Source: Nostoc linckia z4 (GTDB taxonomy: Bacteria > Cyanobacteriota > Cyanobacteriia > Cyanobacteriales > Nostocaceae). From it: a DNA stretch of 64,000 nucleotides. The stretch's first letter is position 1; each line of letters opens with the position of its first letter. The DNA is taken from positions 54,354 through 118,353 of the forward strand of contig NZ_LAHA01000006.1 of NCBI RefSeq assembly GCF_002608075.1, read 5' to 3'. Position numbers and translations under genes: made by a program. A model generated the notes under the pieces. That model was not told the origin of the DNA. It saw only the letters and a list, made by a program, of their open reading frames with translations, and searched no databases. Shown here piece by piece: positions 45,939 to 56,386 of the stretch.

Positions 45939-48569
45939 CTACTCTGGCAAACCCTCCACCCGCATCAAATCTAATTCACGTTCAAATATTTCATCAATGG
46001 GCAACATTTGACCATCAACAGTCATAAATTTATGGTCTTTTGTTGCTCGAATCACTGAACCGTCTTCTAAACTATATTCAAACACTTCTTGCTGTCCGCG
46101 ATGATGCCACTGGGCGATGGGTTGACTATAAATATTTCCATTACCATCGACGCTGTAGACGCTACATTCAATACCTTTTTCTACAATTTCTCCAATGGGT
46201 AAAAATCCATATTCTACCGTCAAAATTTCAGTGTCATAACTTAAACAATATTCAGCAAACTTCAACATTTGCTCGAATAATTCATCAGCAACTTGTTTTT
46301 TGACACCATTTTTTGCTGCACCATCGACAAATTTTTCCCGCTGTTTTTGCATCTCCGAAACTTTCTTTTTACCCATTGCCCGACGCAACAAATCAGCTTG
46401 TCCCAAGGAATAGCCAGCCATATCTTGAGCAATTTTCATGATTTGCTCTTGATAGACCATGATTCCATAAGTTTCATCTAATATTGGTTCTAAAATATTG
46501 TGTTCGTAATCAATTGTTTCTCGGCCGTGTTTACGATTAATAAATTTCGGAATCAGTCCCGCATCTAATGGGCCTGGTCGATAAAGTGCCAAAATCGAAG
46601 AAATATCTTCTATATTAGAAGGTTTTAAATCTCGGACTATTTGACGCATTCCCGAAGATTCTAATTGAAATATTCCTTCTAACTCGCCTGCTTCTAATAG
46701 TTCGTAAGTTTTCCTGACTTCCTTAGGTAAAATGGTATGTTCGCCTTTAGCTAATATATTTTGGGCTTTTCTTTCGCCACGGGTGATTTCATCTGGGTCA
46801 ATCCTATATCCTTTATTTTCTTCGATTAAATCAAGAGTTTTTTGAATCAGGGTCAAGTTACGCAAACCCAAAAAATCCATTTTTAACAAACCCAATGATT
46901 CCAAGTCTTCCATGAAATATTGAGTAATTACAGAACCGTCATTATTCTTTTGTAGCGGCACAATTTCATCTAGTGGTTCATCTGAAATCACTACACCGGC
47001 TGCATGAACTCCAAAGGTTTTGTTTGTTCCTTCAATTCGCATCGCCATATCAACCCAATGGCGGACTCTTGGGTCTCGATCGTATTTTTCTTTAAACTCT
47101 GCTTCTGGAGTTGCATCAGAAATCATTACCTTGAGTTTTGTAGGTTTTCCCCGCACCACAGGAATTAATTTCGCCATTTTGTCGGCTTCGCCATAAGGAA
47201 TATTTAATACTCTGGCCACATCTTTCAAAACAGCTTTAGAAGTTAAGCGGTTAAAGGTAATAATTTGGGCAACTCTATCTGCACCATATTTCTCTGTTAC
47301 GTAATCAATAACTTTATCGCGTTGTTCAATACAGAAATCCGTATCAATATCAGGCATGGATTTCCGTTCTGGATTTAAAAATCGCTCAAATAGTAACCCG
47401 TGATGTACGGGATCAATGTTAGTGATTCGCATTGCATAAGCGACTAACGAACCAGCGGCGGAACCTCTACCAGGGCCAACGGGAATATTATTATCTCTGG
47501 CAAATTTAATGTAGTCCCATACAACTAAGAAGTATTTGGAAAAACCCATTTGCTGAATCATTTTCAGCTCGTATTCCAATCTTTCTTTGTAGACGGTATC
47601 TACTTCATTTCGTGATTTGCGATTTAATCTTTCTAAAAGTCCAATCCATGCAACTTCTTCGGCGTAAGTATCAGCAGTATGACCGGAAGGAATTGGCGGA
47701 GTAGGAATTTGAGGCTCACCCATAATATGGTAAGGCTCGACTTTATCGGCGACTTCTTCAGTGGTGGCTACAGCTTCTTCAATTACATCATCTGGTAAAT
47801 GGTCGCGAAATAGCAGCTTCATCTCTTCGGCAGATTTTAGATATTCTGTGCCGCTATAACGCATCCGATTATCTTCAATAATTAGCTTGCCGGTTTGAAT
47901 ACACAGCAAGGCGTCGTGGGCTTCAACGTCAAAACAAGAAATAAAATGCGAATCATTGGTAGCAACAAATTTAATACCTAATTCCCGCGCAATTTTAACT
48001 ATTTCAACATTTACAATTCGGTCTTCTTGAGAACCGTGGTCTTGAATTTCTAAATAATAATCATCACCAAATACATCTTTATACCACTGAGCAACTTTCC
48101 TGGCTGCATCTGGTCTGCCACTGAGAATTGCTTGGGGCACTTCTCCGCCCAAACAAGCGCTGGTAACAATCAAGCCTTCATGATATTGTTTGAGTAAATC
48201 TTTATTAATACAAGGACGAGAAAAAATTCCTTTGCCTTGAACGCCTTTAAGATTAGAAATACTAGTTAATTTGACTAAATTTTTGTAACCTTTTGTATTT
48301 TTAGCTAAAACAACTTGATGATATTTGGGACGGCGTTCTTGTTTCTCAATATCGCCGTTAATGATATACATTTCGTTACCGATAATCGGCTTAATATTTT
48401 GACTGCGGCAAATTTTAATTAATTCAACCGCACCATACATAACACCATGATCGGTAAGGGCGATCGCCTTCATTCCCATAGCGATCGCTCGTTCCACTAA
48501 CTCTGGTAGCTGACTTGCTCCATCAAGCAAACTGTAGTCACTGTGAATATGCAAAGGGACAAAGGACAT
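45939..48569 (-). CDS. dnaE: DNA polymerase III alpha subunit, N-terminal part with split intein N half
   Basis: 876-aa protein carrying the first 774 residues of the replicative polymerase followed by 102 residues of a split intein. [13 protein letters not shown] (about 5-17) begins the PHP domain, and PDIDTDFC supplies the catalytic Asp pair of the polymerase palm. The intein begins at the Cys after KFAEY and resembles the well-known Nostoc DnaE intein N half ([26 protein letters not shown]). The remaining polymerase C-part and the intein C half must be encoded elsewhere and joined by trans-splicing. ATG 48569 is chosen because family members start at MSFVPLH; an upstream ATG at 48587 exists. 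Confidence 0.97.
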   Translation of the reverse strand: MSFVPLHIHSDYSLLDGASQLPELVERAIAMGMKAIALTDHGVMYGAVELIKICRSQNIKPIIGNEMYIINGDIEKQERRPKYHQVVLAKNTKGYKNLVKLTSISNLKGVQGKGIFSRPCINKDLLKQYHEGLIVTSACLGGEVPQAILSGRPDAARKVAQWYKDVFGDDYYLEIQDHGSQEDRIVNVEIVKIARELGIKFVATNDSHFISCFDVEAHDALLCIQTGKLIIEDNRMRYSGTEYLKSAEEMKLLFRDHLPDDVIEEAVATTEEVADKVEPYHIMGEPQIPTPPIPSGHTADTYAEEVAWIGLLERLNRKSRNEVDTVYKERLEYELKMIQQMGFSKYFLVVWDYIKFARDNNIPVGPGRGSAAGSLVAYAMRITNIDPVHHGLLFERFLNPERKSMPDIDTDFCIEQRDKVIDYVTEKYGADRVAQIITFNRLTSKAVLKDVARVLNIPYGEADKMAKLIPVVRGKPTKLKVMISDATPEAEFKEKYDRDPRVRHWVDMAMRIEGTNKTFGVHAAGVVISDEPLDEIVPLQKNNDGSVITQYFMEDLESLGLLKMDFLGLRNLTLIQKTLDLIEENKGYRIDPDEITRGERKAQNILAKGEHTILPKEVRKTYELLEAGELEGIFQLESSGMRQIVRDLKPSNIEDISSILALYRPGPLDAGLIPKFINRKHGRETIDYEHNILEPILDETYGIMVYQEQIMKIAQDMAGYSLGQADLLRRAMGKKKVSEMQKQREKFVDGAAKNGVKKQVADELFEQMLKFAEYCLSYDTEILTVEYGFLPIGEIVEKGIECSVYSVDGNGNIYSQPIAQWHHRGQQEVFEYSLEDGSVIRATKDHKFMTVDGQMLPIDEIFERELDLMRVEGLPE
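45942..46247 (-). other. DnaE split intein, N half (102 aa)
   Basis: Codes for residues 775-876 of the dnaE N-part, beginning with Cys (the nucleophile, codon at 46245-46247) and containing the block-B ATKDHKF (Thr-x2-His). It lacks an endonuclease domain. Its partner half should be at the start of a dnaE C-part gene outside this window. Confidence 0.95.
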
Positions 48570-48741
48570 AAGCGCCTCCAAACACAAGCCAAAAATATCT
48601 CTAGGAGCTTACCGGATTTTGCAAAGCAACGGAATCTTACATTAGCAGTTTTTACCCAAAAATAAAGCTTTTGTTTTTCCGGATTTGCCACTGTCACCAG
48701 TGTTGTTTTAATAGTTACAACAGTTAATCCGCATCTAACCA

Positions 48742-50037
48742 ATGAGTCATCCAGAAAGTAGCACTCCGCCTGAAACCAGAGCTAGGCCTTGGTGGCAGCG
48801 TATTCCTCTGACGTTACAAATTGTCATCGCCCTAGTAGTCGCCATTAGCGTCGGAATTGTCCTTGGTGCAGGAAATCCCAGCCCCAGCAATGCCGCCCTA
48901 ATCAACAATTTAGCAATTCCGGCTGAGTTGGTGCTAAAGGCTCTCCGCGCCCTAGCTACGCCTTTGATTTTGGTAGCAGTGCTACATACTTTAATGACTA
49001 CAAATATCCCTGGAACCACGGGACGGCGGCTATTTGTACTACTTTTAACCAACACTACTGTAGCTATTTTAGTGGGACTCTTCGTCGCAAACGTTCTACG
49101 TCCCGGAACCTGGGGCAATGTAGTCACTTCAACAAATACGCAAATTACAAGTCAAAGCCTCGATCCTTGGGGACTGCTCAAAGATGCAGTACCGGAAGCA
49201 GTTCTTAAGCCGTTAGTTGATAATAACGTCATTCAATTGATTGTCATTGCTCTGAGTTTTGGCATTGTGCTGCGGGGATTAAAATCCGAACAAATTGCCC
49301 AAGGAAAAAACGGATACCAACCCATTGAAGATGTCATCGGCATTTTGTTTGAAGCAGTAGTCCGCATCCTCAATTGGGTAATTGCCTTAGTACCGTTTGC
49401 AGTGTTTGGCATTGTAGCTAAAACTGTTGCTAAAGAAGGTTTTGCCCCCTTTCAATCTTTAGGGGCATTCATTGTCGCGGTACTAGCAGCACTGTTTTTA
49501 CAAGCATGTTACTACCTCACCAGAGTCAAATTTAATTCTTGGGTACACCCACTAAAATTTCTAGCTGGCGGTTCTGATGCCTTTTTGACGGCTTTTTCGA
49601 CTTCTTCCTCTGCCGCCGCCATGCCTGTAACCTTCGAGGTTTTGCAAACAAAAGTCGGTTTAAGGGAATCCTCCGCTGCCTTGGGAGCATTGGTAGGAGC
49701 AAATTTCAACAATGATGGCACTGCCCTTTATGAAGCCATGTCTGCATTGTATATTTCTCAATTAATTGGGCAACATCTAAGCTTGGGACAGCAAGTAATT
49801 GTCATCCTCACTTCGATTTTTGCATCGGTGGGTGCAGCGAATATTCCCAATGCTGGACTAGTAACAATGACATTGGTGTTTACTTCTGTAGGTTTACCTA
49901 CCCAATACATAGCTTTACTAGTGACTGTAGACTGGTTTTTGGATCGCTGCCGCACTGCCATTAATGTTATGGGAGACATGACTGTTAGTACTTTACTAGA
50001 CGGCAAAAAGCCTCGTATTGTAGACGACGAGGCTTGA
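48742..50037 (+). CDS. Dicarboxylate/amino acid:cation symporter (DAACS)
   Basis: 431-aa membrane transporter with about eight helices and two re-entrant loops. The FLTAFSTSSSAAAMPVTFE serine-rich motif (about 279-297) and NFNNDGTALYEAMSALYI (about 320-337) are hallmarks of the glutamate/aspartate/C4-dicarboxylate symporter family. Substrate specificity is unknown. It diverges from dnaE, about 170 bp away, and is followed by a long gap with a 59-aa gene on the other strand. Confidence 0.92.
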   Translation: MSHPESSTPPETRARPWWQRIPLTLQIVIALVVAISVGIVLGAGNPSPSNAALINNLAIPAELVLKALRALATPLILVAVLHTLMTTNIPGTTGRRLFVLLLTNTTVAILVGLFVANVLRPGTWGNVVTSTNTQITSQSLDPWGLLKDAVPEAVLKPLVDNNVIQLIVIALSFGIVLRGLKSEQIAQGKNGYQPIEDVIGILFEAVVRILNWVIALVPFAVFGIVAKTVAKEGFAPFQSLGAFIVAVLAALFLQACYYLTRVKFNSWVHPLKFLAGGSDAFLTAFSTSSSAAAMPVTFEVLQTKVGLRESSAALGALVGANFNNDGTALYEAMSALYISQLIGQHLSLGQQVIVILTSIFASVGAANIPNAGLVTMTLVFTSVGLPTQYIALLVTVDWFLDRCRTAINVMGDMTVSTLLDGKKPRIVDDEA

Positions 50038-50076
50038 GCAAGTCAAAAAAAGGAATTGCAGCAGCTTTTAAGCTAG

Positions 50077-50256
50077 TTAATGCTGTTGAGGCCCTTTCGC
50101 GTCACATTCTTTAGTCCAGCAGCGTTCTAGCATTTGAAGACGCCACATCAATGCAAAGCGATGGGGATTCCATACTAACTTAGTATCGGGACTAAATAAG
50201 GGCTGGTTCAGATATTGCCAAAGAGGAAATTTAATTTTGATGTCTTTTGGTGTCAT
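50077..50256 (-). CDS. Small protein of 59 residues, unknown
   Basis: 59 codons from ATG 50256 to TAA. The translation (KFPLWQYLNQPLFSP..., FALMWRLQMLERCWTKE) is rich in aromatic residues and contains two Cys (one in RCWTK, one in KECDAK). A convincing ribosome-binding site was not seen, so confidence is moderate. It has no membrane helix. I believe similar short proteins occur in other filamentous cyanobacteria but cannot name a family. Confidence 0.55.
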   Translation of the reverse strand: MTPKDIKIKFPLWQYLNQPLFSPDTKLVWNPHRFALMWRLQMLERCWTKECDAKGPQQH

Positions 50257-51030
50257 AAGAACAATAAATATTAAAAAGTTTAGTGGGAATAGTTGTCTTT
50301 TTGCTTAGTAACTGCCTGACACTGTTTTTCTAGTTAAAGACTACACTGGGTTTCTACAATTGTCTTGGTGGCAATTGCGGAATTTCCACAGTTCAATCAT
50401 GTTCTCTACGCTTTAATACTTAAATTCAATCTAACTTTCGATCTCGATCTAGAAAAGCTCTGCGTGAATATATCTTTTGTAACTTTTCTTAATATTGAAG
50501 ACGCTCGTAACTCACCTTTGAGGTAAATTTTATAGCTTTATTTATAAACTTATAAAGCGGTGGAGAAAAAATAATGACACAGTTTTTTCGATGGTAGATA
50601 TAGGAACATTCTGCAAAAACCATCGCACATAGGTCAAAACTCAAGTAATGCAAGCAACTCAAGTTCCTTACTAATCATAAAAGTCATGGAATAAATGACT
50701 AATATCAAGTCTGGTTAATTAGTTATAATTGCCAAAATTATTACACGACATCTCGAAGCACTCCCAGGAAACAGGGATAAGAGACAAAATCTAGCTTTGG
50801 CTGTTAACAGTCAACAACCGGCACAAGTAGTTATGCTTTTTTCGCGTCCATTGGCTTCATTAATGACTAAGTAAATGTGAGAAATTGTCAAACAATGTTT
50901 GCAAAATTGTTAAGAAACATTTGATTAATGAATAGGTTACAAATTGAGAGGCTTTAAGTTTTAGCAAAAAAAATTTCAGGCGTTAAAATCAAGTTTAATT
51001 GAGGCATTTTTCTATTTAGCGAAGTATTGC
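50257..51030. other. Long intergenic region upstream of the 59-aa gene
   Basis: 774 bp, AT-rich, between the 59-aa gene and panB. No repeat family, RNA gene or second small gene could be supported. Confidence 0.35.
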
Positions 51031-51801
51031 TCAAGGAAACTTCCGTTCTCGTACTTCTAAAGCATAATCTTGCACCGCTTTCGTAATTGTCTCCCGTAAA
51101 TTTGTGTAAACTTTGGCAAATGGCGGACTTTTTTCTGCAAGACCGAGAATATCTGAGGTAACTAAAACTTGACCGTCACAGTGAGGCCCTGCACCAATAC
51201 CAATTGTGGGAATGGTAAGTTTTTGTGTAATTTGCATTGCCAAATCTGCGGGGATATGCTCTAACAACATACCAAAAGCACCGGCTTGTTCGAGAGCGAT
51301 CGCTTCACTTAAAATTCTCTCACTGGCTTCTTGGGTTTTACCCTGTTGTCGCAAACCGAGTTGATGTACTGATTGCGGCGTCAAACCCACATGACCCATA
51401 ACTGGAATTCCCGCTTTTACCAAACGAGCCACAGTTTCCACCATTTCTGGATAACCACCCTCTAACTTTACACCTTGCGCCCCGGTTTCTTTCAAAACCC
51501 TACCAGCTGAATGTATTGCTTGTTGGATGCTTTCCTGGTAGCTCAAAAACGGTAAATCAACCAGTAAAAAAGCGCGTTTAACTCCTCGACGTACAGCTTT
51601 AGCGTGGTAGATTGTTTCATCTAAAGTTATTGGCAGAGTTGTTTGGTAGCCTAAAACTACTGCCATTGAGTCACCCACGAGGATTAAGTCTACACCAGCT
51701 GCGTCCAAGAGTTGGGCGATCGCATAATCCCAAGCGGTTAACGCCACAATTGAACGTCCCTGTTGTTTCCATTGAATTAATTGCTGGGTAGTGATTGCCA
51801 T
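51031..51801 (-). CDS. panB: 3-Methyl-2-oxobutanoate hydroxymethyltransferase
   Basis: 256-aa enzyme of pantothenate and CoA synthesis that transfers a hydroxymethyl group from methylene-THF to 2-oxoisovalerate. The TIM-barrel signatures are [19 protein letters not shown] (about 20-38), [11 protein letters not shown] with the metal-binding Asp, GVKLEGG, and [10 protein letters not shown]. The length is normal. ATG 51801 is chosen over an upstream TTG. A TTTTAGA repeat tract follows its start upstream. Confidence 0.95.
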   Translation of the reverse strand: MAITTQQLIQWKQQGRSIVALTAWDYAIAQLLDAAGVDLILVGDSMAVVLGYQTTLPITLDETIYHAKAVRRGVKRAFLLVDLPFLSYQESIQQAIHSAGRVLKETGAQGVKLEGGYPEMVETVARLVKAGIPVMGHVGLTPQSVHQLGLRQQGKTQEASERILSEAIALEQAGAFGMLLEHIPADLAMQITQKLTIPTIGIGAGPHCDGQVLVTSDILGLAEKSPPFAKVYTNLRETITKAVQDYALEVRERKFP

Positions 51802-51802
51802 T

Positions 51803-51920
51803 GCCAATTTTAGATTTTAGATTTTGGATTTTAGATTGGGGATTTAGGTATTGGTTATTAAGTATTGGATGTTAGGAATCAATTTTCCTAGTCCCCAGTC
51901 CCTAGTCCCCAGTCCCTAAT
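51803..51920. repeat. TTTTAGA and GTCCCCA repeats
   Basis: TTTTAGATTTTGGATTTTAGATT units (51810-51836), ATTGGTTATTAAGTATTGGATG units and CCCCAGTCCCTAGTCCCC units (51890-51915), between panB and the beta-propeller gene. Confidence 0.7.
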
Positions 51921-51922
51921 CT

Positions 51923-53029
51923 CTACTTCACGGCGCGACTAAAAGCAAGATGGGGTTTTGCACTGCTCATTTTCGGCATTAACCAAGCTAGACCTTCACT
52001 AGTACCGATCCACAATTTGTTGCCGATGTCAGGTGCAAGGGCAAGAATGCGACTAGAAGGAAGTCCAGCAACTTCAGCGTCTAACACAGCTCCGGTATTT
52101 GGATTTAATCGTAACAAACCATCGTGAGTACCGACCCAGACACTACCATCTTTGGCAAAACGCACTGCTGTAACGTTACGCCCCCGCAGCCGCGTTACAG
52201 ACCGCAACACTGCCCCAGTTTTGGGATTAATCACTAGCAAATTATTTGGCATTCCCGCCCAAATCAACCCTTCTGGACTAATAGCTAAGGCTTGGACAGT
52301 GGTTCCGGGTAAATCTGCAATTCGCTTCATAATTGCAGCACTGGCAGTATTAACCCGCACCACTCCATCAAGAGTACCAACCCACAGCTGACCCTCTGCG
52401 TCTAAAGTCAAAGTGTTGGCGCTAACACCAGGCAGATTTTTTAATGTAGTCATAATCAAGCCTTGGTCGGGACTAATTAAAGCTAAACCACTGTCAGTTC
52501 CAGCCCACAAATAGCCGCGCTTGTCAACTAAAAGGGACAACACCCGTTTAGAAGGCAAAAATAAATTCTGTGCAGTAATTTCGCTTGTGCGGGGATCTAC
52601 TCGCATCAATCCACCATAACTTCCCACCCACAAGCGTCCTACTTTGTCTTGGACTAAAGCGCCAATGGCAACATTCGGTAAACTTACACGAGAAACAATC
52701 TTGCCAGTTTTCGGGTCAATCCGCGATAGTCCCCGCCAAGAACCCACCCAAAGATTACCTGTAACATCCGCCACTAAGTTGGCGACACGATAATCCGTTT
52801 CTGGCGAATTTTCTTGCACTCCCCGTTCATCGGGTAAAGGATCTACTCGCGGAGGCGGTGGTGAAGACGGGTAAGCAGGAGCTAAATCAGATGAATTAAC
52901 ATCAGGAGTTTTTTGTGCCCATCCCATACTCGGCAGAGTTATTAACCCCAGCAAGATAGAAGAAATCAATAAACTAGTACGCTTGCAAAACAACACCACG
53001 ATGACATTTCCTTTGGAGACACTACCCAT
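51923..53029 (-). CDS. Secreted beta-propeller (two-component regulator propeller type) protein
   Basis: About 368 residues. A signal-type N-terminus (a hydrophobic stretch near 16-35 ending in WAQ) is followed by about seven repeats of the form LWVG(S/T)..GL.R(I/V)(D/N)P.TG, as in propeller domains of hybrid sensor kinases. Unlike those proteins it carries no kinase or membrane-spanning C-terminus, so it is a lone propeller, probably periplasmic, perhaps ligand- or protein-binding. The start is uncertain; ATG 53029 was chosen because sequence upstream becomes translated GGGCATT repeat DNA. Confidence 0.75.
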   Translation of the reverse strand: MGSVSKGNVIVVLFCKRTSLLISSILLGLITLPSMGWAQKTPDVNSSDLAPAYPSSPPPPRVDPLPDERGVQENSPETDYRVANLVADVTGNLWVGSWRGLSRIDPKTGKIVSRVSLPNVAIGALVQDKVGRLWVGSYGGLMRVDPRTSEITAQNLFLPSKRVLSLLVDKRGYLWAGTDSGLALISPDQGLIMTTLKNLPGVSANTLTLDAEGQLWVGTLDGVVRVNTASAAIMKRIADLPGTTVQALAISPEGLIWAGMPNNLLVINPKTGAVLRSVTRLRGRNVTAVRFAKDGSVWVGTHDGLLRLNPNTGAVLDAEVAGLPSSRILALAPDIGNKLWIGTSEGLAWLMPKMSSAKPHLAFSRAVK

Positions 53030-53084
53030 AGCCGTTATCAAAACTGGCTTTTGGTTAACTTCAGTGTTCCCCTCCCTCGGAATT

Positions 53085-53280
53085 TTTAAACATTGGGCAT
53101 TGGGCATTGGGCATTGGGCATTGGGCATTGGGAATGCAGACTGTTGACTGTTGAATGCTGACTGAGGAGTTAAAAGTTATTCTTTTTATCCCCATCTCCC
53201 CATCTCCCCATCTCCCTATCTCCCGATCTCCCCATCTCCCCATCTCCCCATCTCCTTATCTCCCCATACCCCATTCCCTA
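53085..53280. repeat. GGGCATT and CCCATCTCC repeat tract
   Basis: About five GGGCATT heptamers (53095-53130), TTGACTGTTGAATGCTG, then about nine CTCCCCAT/CTCCCTAT octamers (53190-53265) between the propeller gene and rbcL. Confidence 0.8.
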
Positions 53281-53932
53281 AACACCATTAATGACATTTT
53301 GTAAATCTTTCTTAACAAAATGTTTAAATCTTTATGTAATAACAAATTTAAATAAATAAGTTAAAAACTTTCAAAGAATAACTTATCGAATTCTTGATAT
53401 ATTGTGAAACAAGCTACAAATTTCGTGGTGTGCAATTCTTTTATCTTTTGCTCACCACTCTGCTAAATCTCTGTCAAGTAAATTCTTTTGTGGTATCTTT
53501 CCCAACTAAGGAGAAGATAAAAGGACTATGGAGGGGGGAATGTGTGCCAGCCAGGTCAATCCCCTGAATATGCCATGTTATGAGAGAATTATCTAAATGC
53601 TGCCCGCAAAGTGCGGAAGTTTTGGTGAAATTGAGAAGGTTTAGTCGGGTGCGAGAAGAGAAACAGATAAAAAAGAATTTTGATGTGTAGGCAGAGGAAG
53701 GAGTAGAAGCGCTAGGTCGTCTGCCCAAGCATGGGAGAACACTGGTAATGAGGGTTACCTTCACTACCAAAGTATAGGCCGCAAAAAAAGTGCTAAACTC
53801 TGCCGAAAACAACCCATAACAAAAATTTTTCCCGATCTTCTCCCCGCTCAAGGGGGAAAGAGCGGGGTGTGGGAAAGTTGCACAATACGTGATTTGATAA
53901 GTAAAAAGAGTGACTTCTGGGAAGGATAAAAT
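53281..53932. promoter_or_regulatory. rbcL upstream region
   Basis: 650 bp upstream of rbcL, where its promoter and long 5' leader should lie. No NtcA or CmpR/NdhR-type site was identified with confidence. Near the gene it carries a perfect 8-bp hairpin (53842-53867). Confidence 0.5.
53842..53867 (+). other. GC-rich hairpin in the rbcL leader
   Basis: Perfect 8-bp inverted repeat CCCCGCTC (53842-53849) and GAGCGGGG (53860-53867) with a 10-base loop, about 66 bp upstream of the rbcL start codon. It may stabilise the mRNA or belong to a dispersed repeat. Confidence 0.5.
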
Positions 53933-55363
53933 ATGTCTTACGCTCAAACGAAGACTCAGAGCAAATCTGGGTATCAAGCCGGGGTTAAGGATTACAGATT
54001 AACTTATTACACCCCCGATTACACACCTAAAGATACAGACCTTCTAGCAGCATTCCGCGTTACGCCCCAGCCTGGAGTTCCTCCCGAAGAAGCAGGCGCG
54101 GCTGTAGCGGCTGAGTCTTCCACTGGTACTTGGACAACTGTGTGGACAGACTTGCTCACCGACCTCGATCGCTACAAAGGTCGTTGCTATGACATCGAAC
54201 CAGTTCCCGGTGAAGACAACCAATTTATTTGCTATGTTGCCTATCCTCTGGATCTGTTTGAAGAAGGTTCTGTAACCAATGTGTTGACCTCCATCGTAGG
54301 TAACGTATTTGGTTTTAAAGCCCTGCGGGCACTGCGTTTGGAAGACATCCGCTTTCCAGTAGCTTACATCAAGACCTTCCAAGGCCCTCCCCACGGTATC
54401 CAAGTTGAGCGTGACAAATTAAACAAATACGGTCGTCCCTTGTTGGGTTGTACCATCAAACCAAAATTAGGTTTGTCAGCGAAGAACTACGGACGCGCTG
54501 TATATGAGTGCTTGCGCGGTGGTTTGGACTTCACCAAAGACGACGAAAACATCAACTCTGCACCATTCCAAAGATGGCGCGATCGCTTCTTGTTCGTATC
54601 TGAAGCTATTGCCAAAGCCCAAGCAGAAACCGGCGAAATCAAAGGTCACTACCTCAACGTTACCGCTCCCACCTGCGAAGAAATGCTGAAGCGGGCTGAG
54701 TACGCTAAAGAACTCAAACAGCCCATCATCATGCACGACTACCTGACAGCAGGTTTCACCGCTAACACCACATTGGCTCGTTGGTGCCGTGACAACGGTA
54801 TTCTGTTGCACATCCACCGCGCTATGCACGCTGTTATCGACCGTCAAAAGAACCACGGTATCCACTTCCGTGTATTAGCTAAAGCCCTACGCTTGTCTGG
54901 TGGTGACCACATCCACACCGGTACCGTAGTTGGTAAGTTGGAAGGTGAGCGCGGTATCACAATGGGCTTCGTTGACCTATTGCGTGAAAACTATGTTGAG
55001 CAAGACAAGTCTCGTGGTATTTACTTTACCCAAGACTGGGCTTCTCTACCTGGTGTAATGGCAGTTGCTTCTGGTGGTATTCACATCTGGCACATGCCTG
55101 CACTCGTAGAAATCTTTGGTGATGACTCCGTACTGCAATTCGGTGGTGGTACTCTCGGTCACCCCTGGGGTAACGCTCCTGGTGCTACAGCTAACCGCGT
55201 GGCTTTAGAAGCTTGCATCCAAGCTCGTAACGAAGGTCGCAACTTGGCTCGTGAAGGTAACGACATTATCCGCGAAGCCGCTAAGTGGTCTCCTGAATTA
55301 GCCGTTGCTTGCGAACTCTGGAAAGAAATCAAGTTTGAGTTTGAAGCTATGGATACCGTCTGA
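53933..55363 (+). CDS. rbcL: Rubisco large subunit, form IB
   Basis: 476-aa catalytic subunit of ribulose-1,5-bisphosphate carboxylase/oxygenase. [20 protein letters not shown] contains the active-site Lys region, [14 protein letters not shown] the carbamylated Lys, [11 protein letters not shown] and [17 protein letters not shown] the phosphate-binding and loop-6-adjacent parts. It is a normal length for cyanobacterial form IB. GGAAGG precedes ATG 53933. It is followed by rbcX and rbcS in the same orientation. Confidence 0.98.
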   Translation: MSYAQTKTQSKSGYQAGVKDYRLTYYTPDYTPKDTDLLAAFRVTPQPGVPPEEAGAAVAAESSTGTWTTVWTDLLTDLDRYKGRCYDIEPVPGEDNQFICYVAYPLDLFEEGSVTNVLTSIVGNVFGFKALRALRLEDIRFPVAYIKTFQGPPHGIQVERDKLNKYGRPLLGCTIKPKLGLSAKNYGRAVYECLRGGLDFTKDDENINSAPFQRWRDRFLFVSEAIAKAQAETGEIKGHYLNVTAPTCEEMLKRAEYAKELKQPIIMHDYLTAGFTANTTLARWCRDNGILLHIHRAMHAVIDRQKNHGIHFRVLAKALRLSGGDHIHTGTVVGKLEGERGITMGFVDLLRENYVEQDKSRGIYFTQDWASLPGVMAVASGGIHIWHMPALVEIFGDDSVLQFGGGTLGHPWGNAPGATANRVALEACIQARNEGRNLAREGNDIIREAAKWSPELAVACELWKEIKFEFEAMDTV

Positions 55364-55369
55364 TCCAAA

Positions 55370-55450
55370 GTTACGAGTTAGAAGTTAGGAGTTAAGAGTT
55401 ACATTAATTCATAACTCATAACTCATAACTCATAACTCATAACTCTTAAG
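55370..55450. repeat. CATAACT repeats between rbcL and rbcX
   Basis: AGTTACGAGTTAGAAGTTAGGAGTT units followed by five ATAACTC heptamers (55410-55445), in complementary halves, so a hairpin could form between rbcL and rbcX in the transcript. This may lower downstream expression relative to rbcL. Confidence 0.8.
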
Positions 55451-55464
55451 GGCTGGGGCCAAGC

Positions 55465-55863
55465 ATGAATCTCAAGCAAATTGCGAAGGACACAGCCAAG
55501 ACTCTCCAAAGCTACCTGACATATCAGGCGCTAAGGACAGTATTGGCGCAGCTGGGCGAAACTAATCCTCCATTGGCAGTGTGGCTGCATAACTTTTCTG
55601 CGGATAAAGTTCAAGACGGAGAAGCTTACATAAAGCAACTGTTTCGAGAAAAGCCGGATTTAGCATTGCGGATTATGACTGTCAGAGAGCATATTGCCGA
55701 GGAAGTCACTGATTTCTTACCGGAAATGGTTCGCACTGGCATTCAGCAAGCCAATATGGAACAACGTCGCCAGCATCTAGAACGCATCACACAAATAGAT
55801 ACATCAAACCCCAGTCTCTATCCAGAACAGCAAACAACCTCAGACCCAAATAACGAACAGTGA
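55465..55863 (+). CDS. rbcX: Rubisco assembly chaperone RbcX
   Basis: 132-aa all-helical dimeric chaperone that binds the RbcL C-terminus to assemble the large-subunit octamer. MNLKQIAKDTAKTLQSYLTYQALRTV at the N-terminus and the FLPEMVRTGIQQANMEQRRQHLERI helix region match RbcX. It lies between rbcL and rbcS, its normal position in heterocyst-forming cyanobacteria. Confidence 0.96.
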   Translation: MNLKQIAKDTAKTLQSYLTYQALRTVLAQLGETNPPLAVWLHNFSADKVQDGEAYIKQLFREKPDLALRIMTVREHIAEEVTDFLPEMVRTGIQQANMEQRRQHLERITQIDTSNPSLYPEQQTTSDPNNEQ

Positions 55864-55935
55864 ATAGTCAGCAGCGATAACTGGTGACTGATAACTGACA
55901 ACTGAAGTCAACCGCAATCCTTTAATACTAAAGCT

Positions 55936-56265
55936 ATGCAAACTCTACCAAAAGAGCGTCGTTACGAAACCCTTTCTTATCTGCCTCCTCTGTCTGATGC
56001 TCAAATTGCCAAGCAGATCCAGTACATCTTGAATCAAGGTTACATTCCAGCGGTTGAATTCAACGAAACCTCTGAGCCAACAGAATTATACTGGACACTG
56101 TGGAAGCTGCCTTTGTTCGGCGCTAAATCTACTCAAGAAGTGTTGAACGAAGTTCAATCTTGCCGTTCTCAATATTCCAACAATTACATCCGCGTTGTGG
56201 GTTTTGACAACATCAAGCAGTGCCAAATTCTCAGCTTTATCGTTCACAAACCCAGCAGATACTAA
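55936..56265 (+). CDS. rbcS: Rubisco small subunit
   Basis: 109-aa small subunit that caps the RbcL8 core to form the L8S8 enzyme. [21 protein letters not shown], the [13 protein letters not shown] motif and [11 protein letters not shown] are diagnostic. The length is that of cyanobacterial RbcS. It is the third gene of the cluster, 72 bp after rbcX. Confidence 0.97.
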   Translation: MQTLPKERRYETLSYLPPLSDAQIAKQIQYILNQGYIPAVEFNETSEPTELYWTLWKLPLFGAKSTQEVLNEVQSCRSQYSNNYIRVVGFDNIKQCQILSFIVHKPSRY

Positions 56266-56386
56266 AAACTAAAAGGTAAAAGCTAAAACCTAGTACCTTT
56301 GAAGTTGATTTATTAAGAGAGGCAATTAATTTTACCTCTCTTATTTTATTGCGTGTAAAACTTGACATCCTAAAAGTATTTATTCA

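Noticed and set aside
53474..53977. 167-codon minus-strand frame across the rbcL leader and start
   Set aside because: It overlaps the start of rbcL and reads through leader sequence; low-complexity, no family match.
54044..55368. Long frames on the minus strand opposite rbcL
   Set aside because: Antisense shadows of a highly biased coding sequence, with no start signals or family match.
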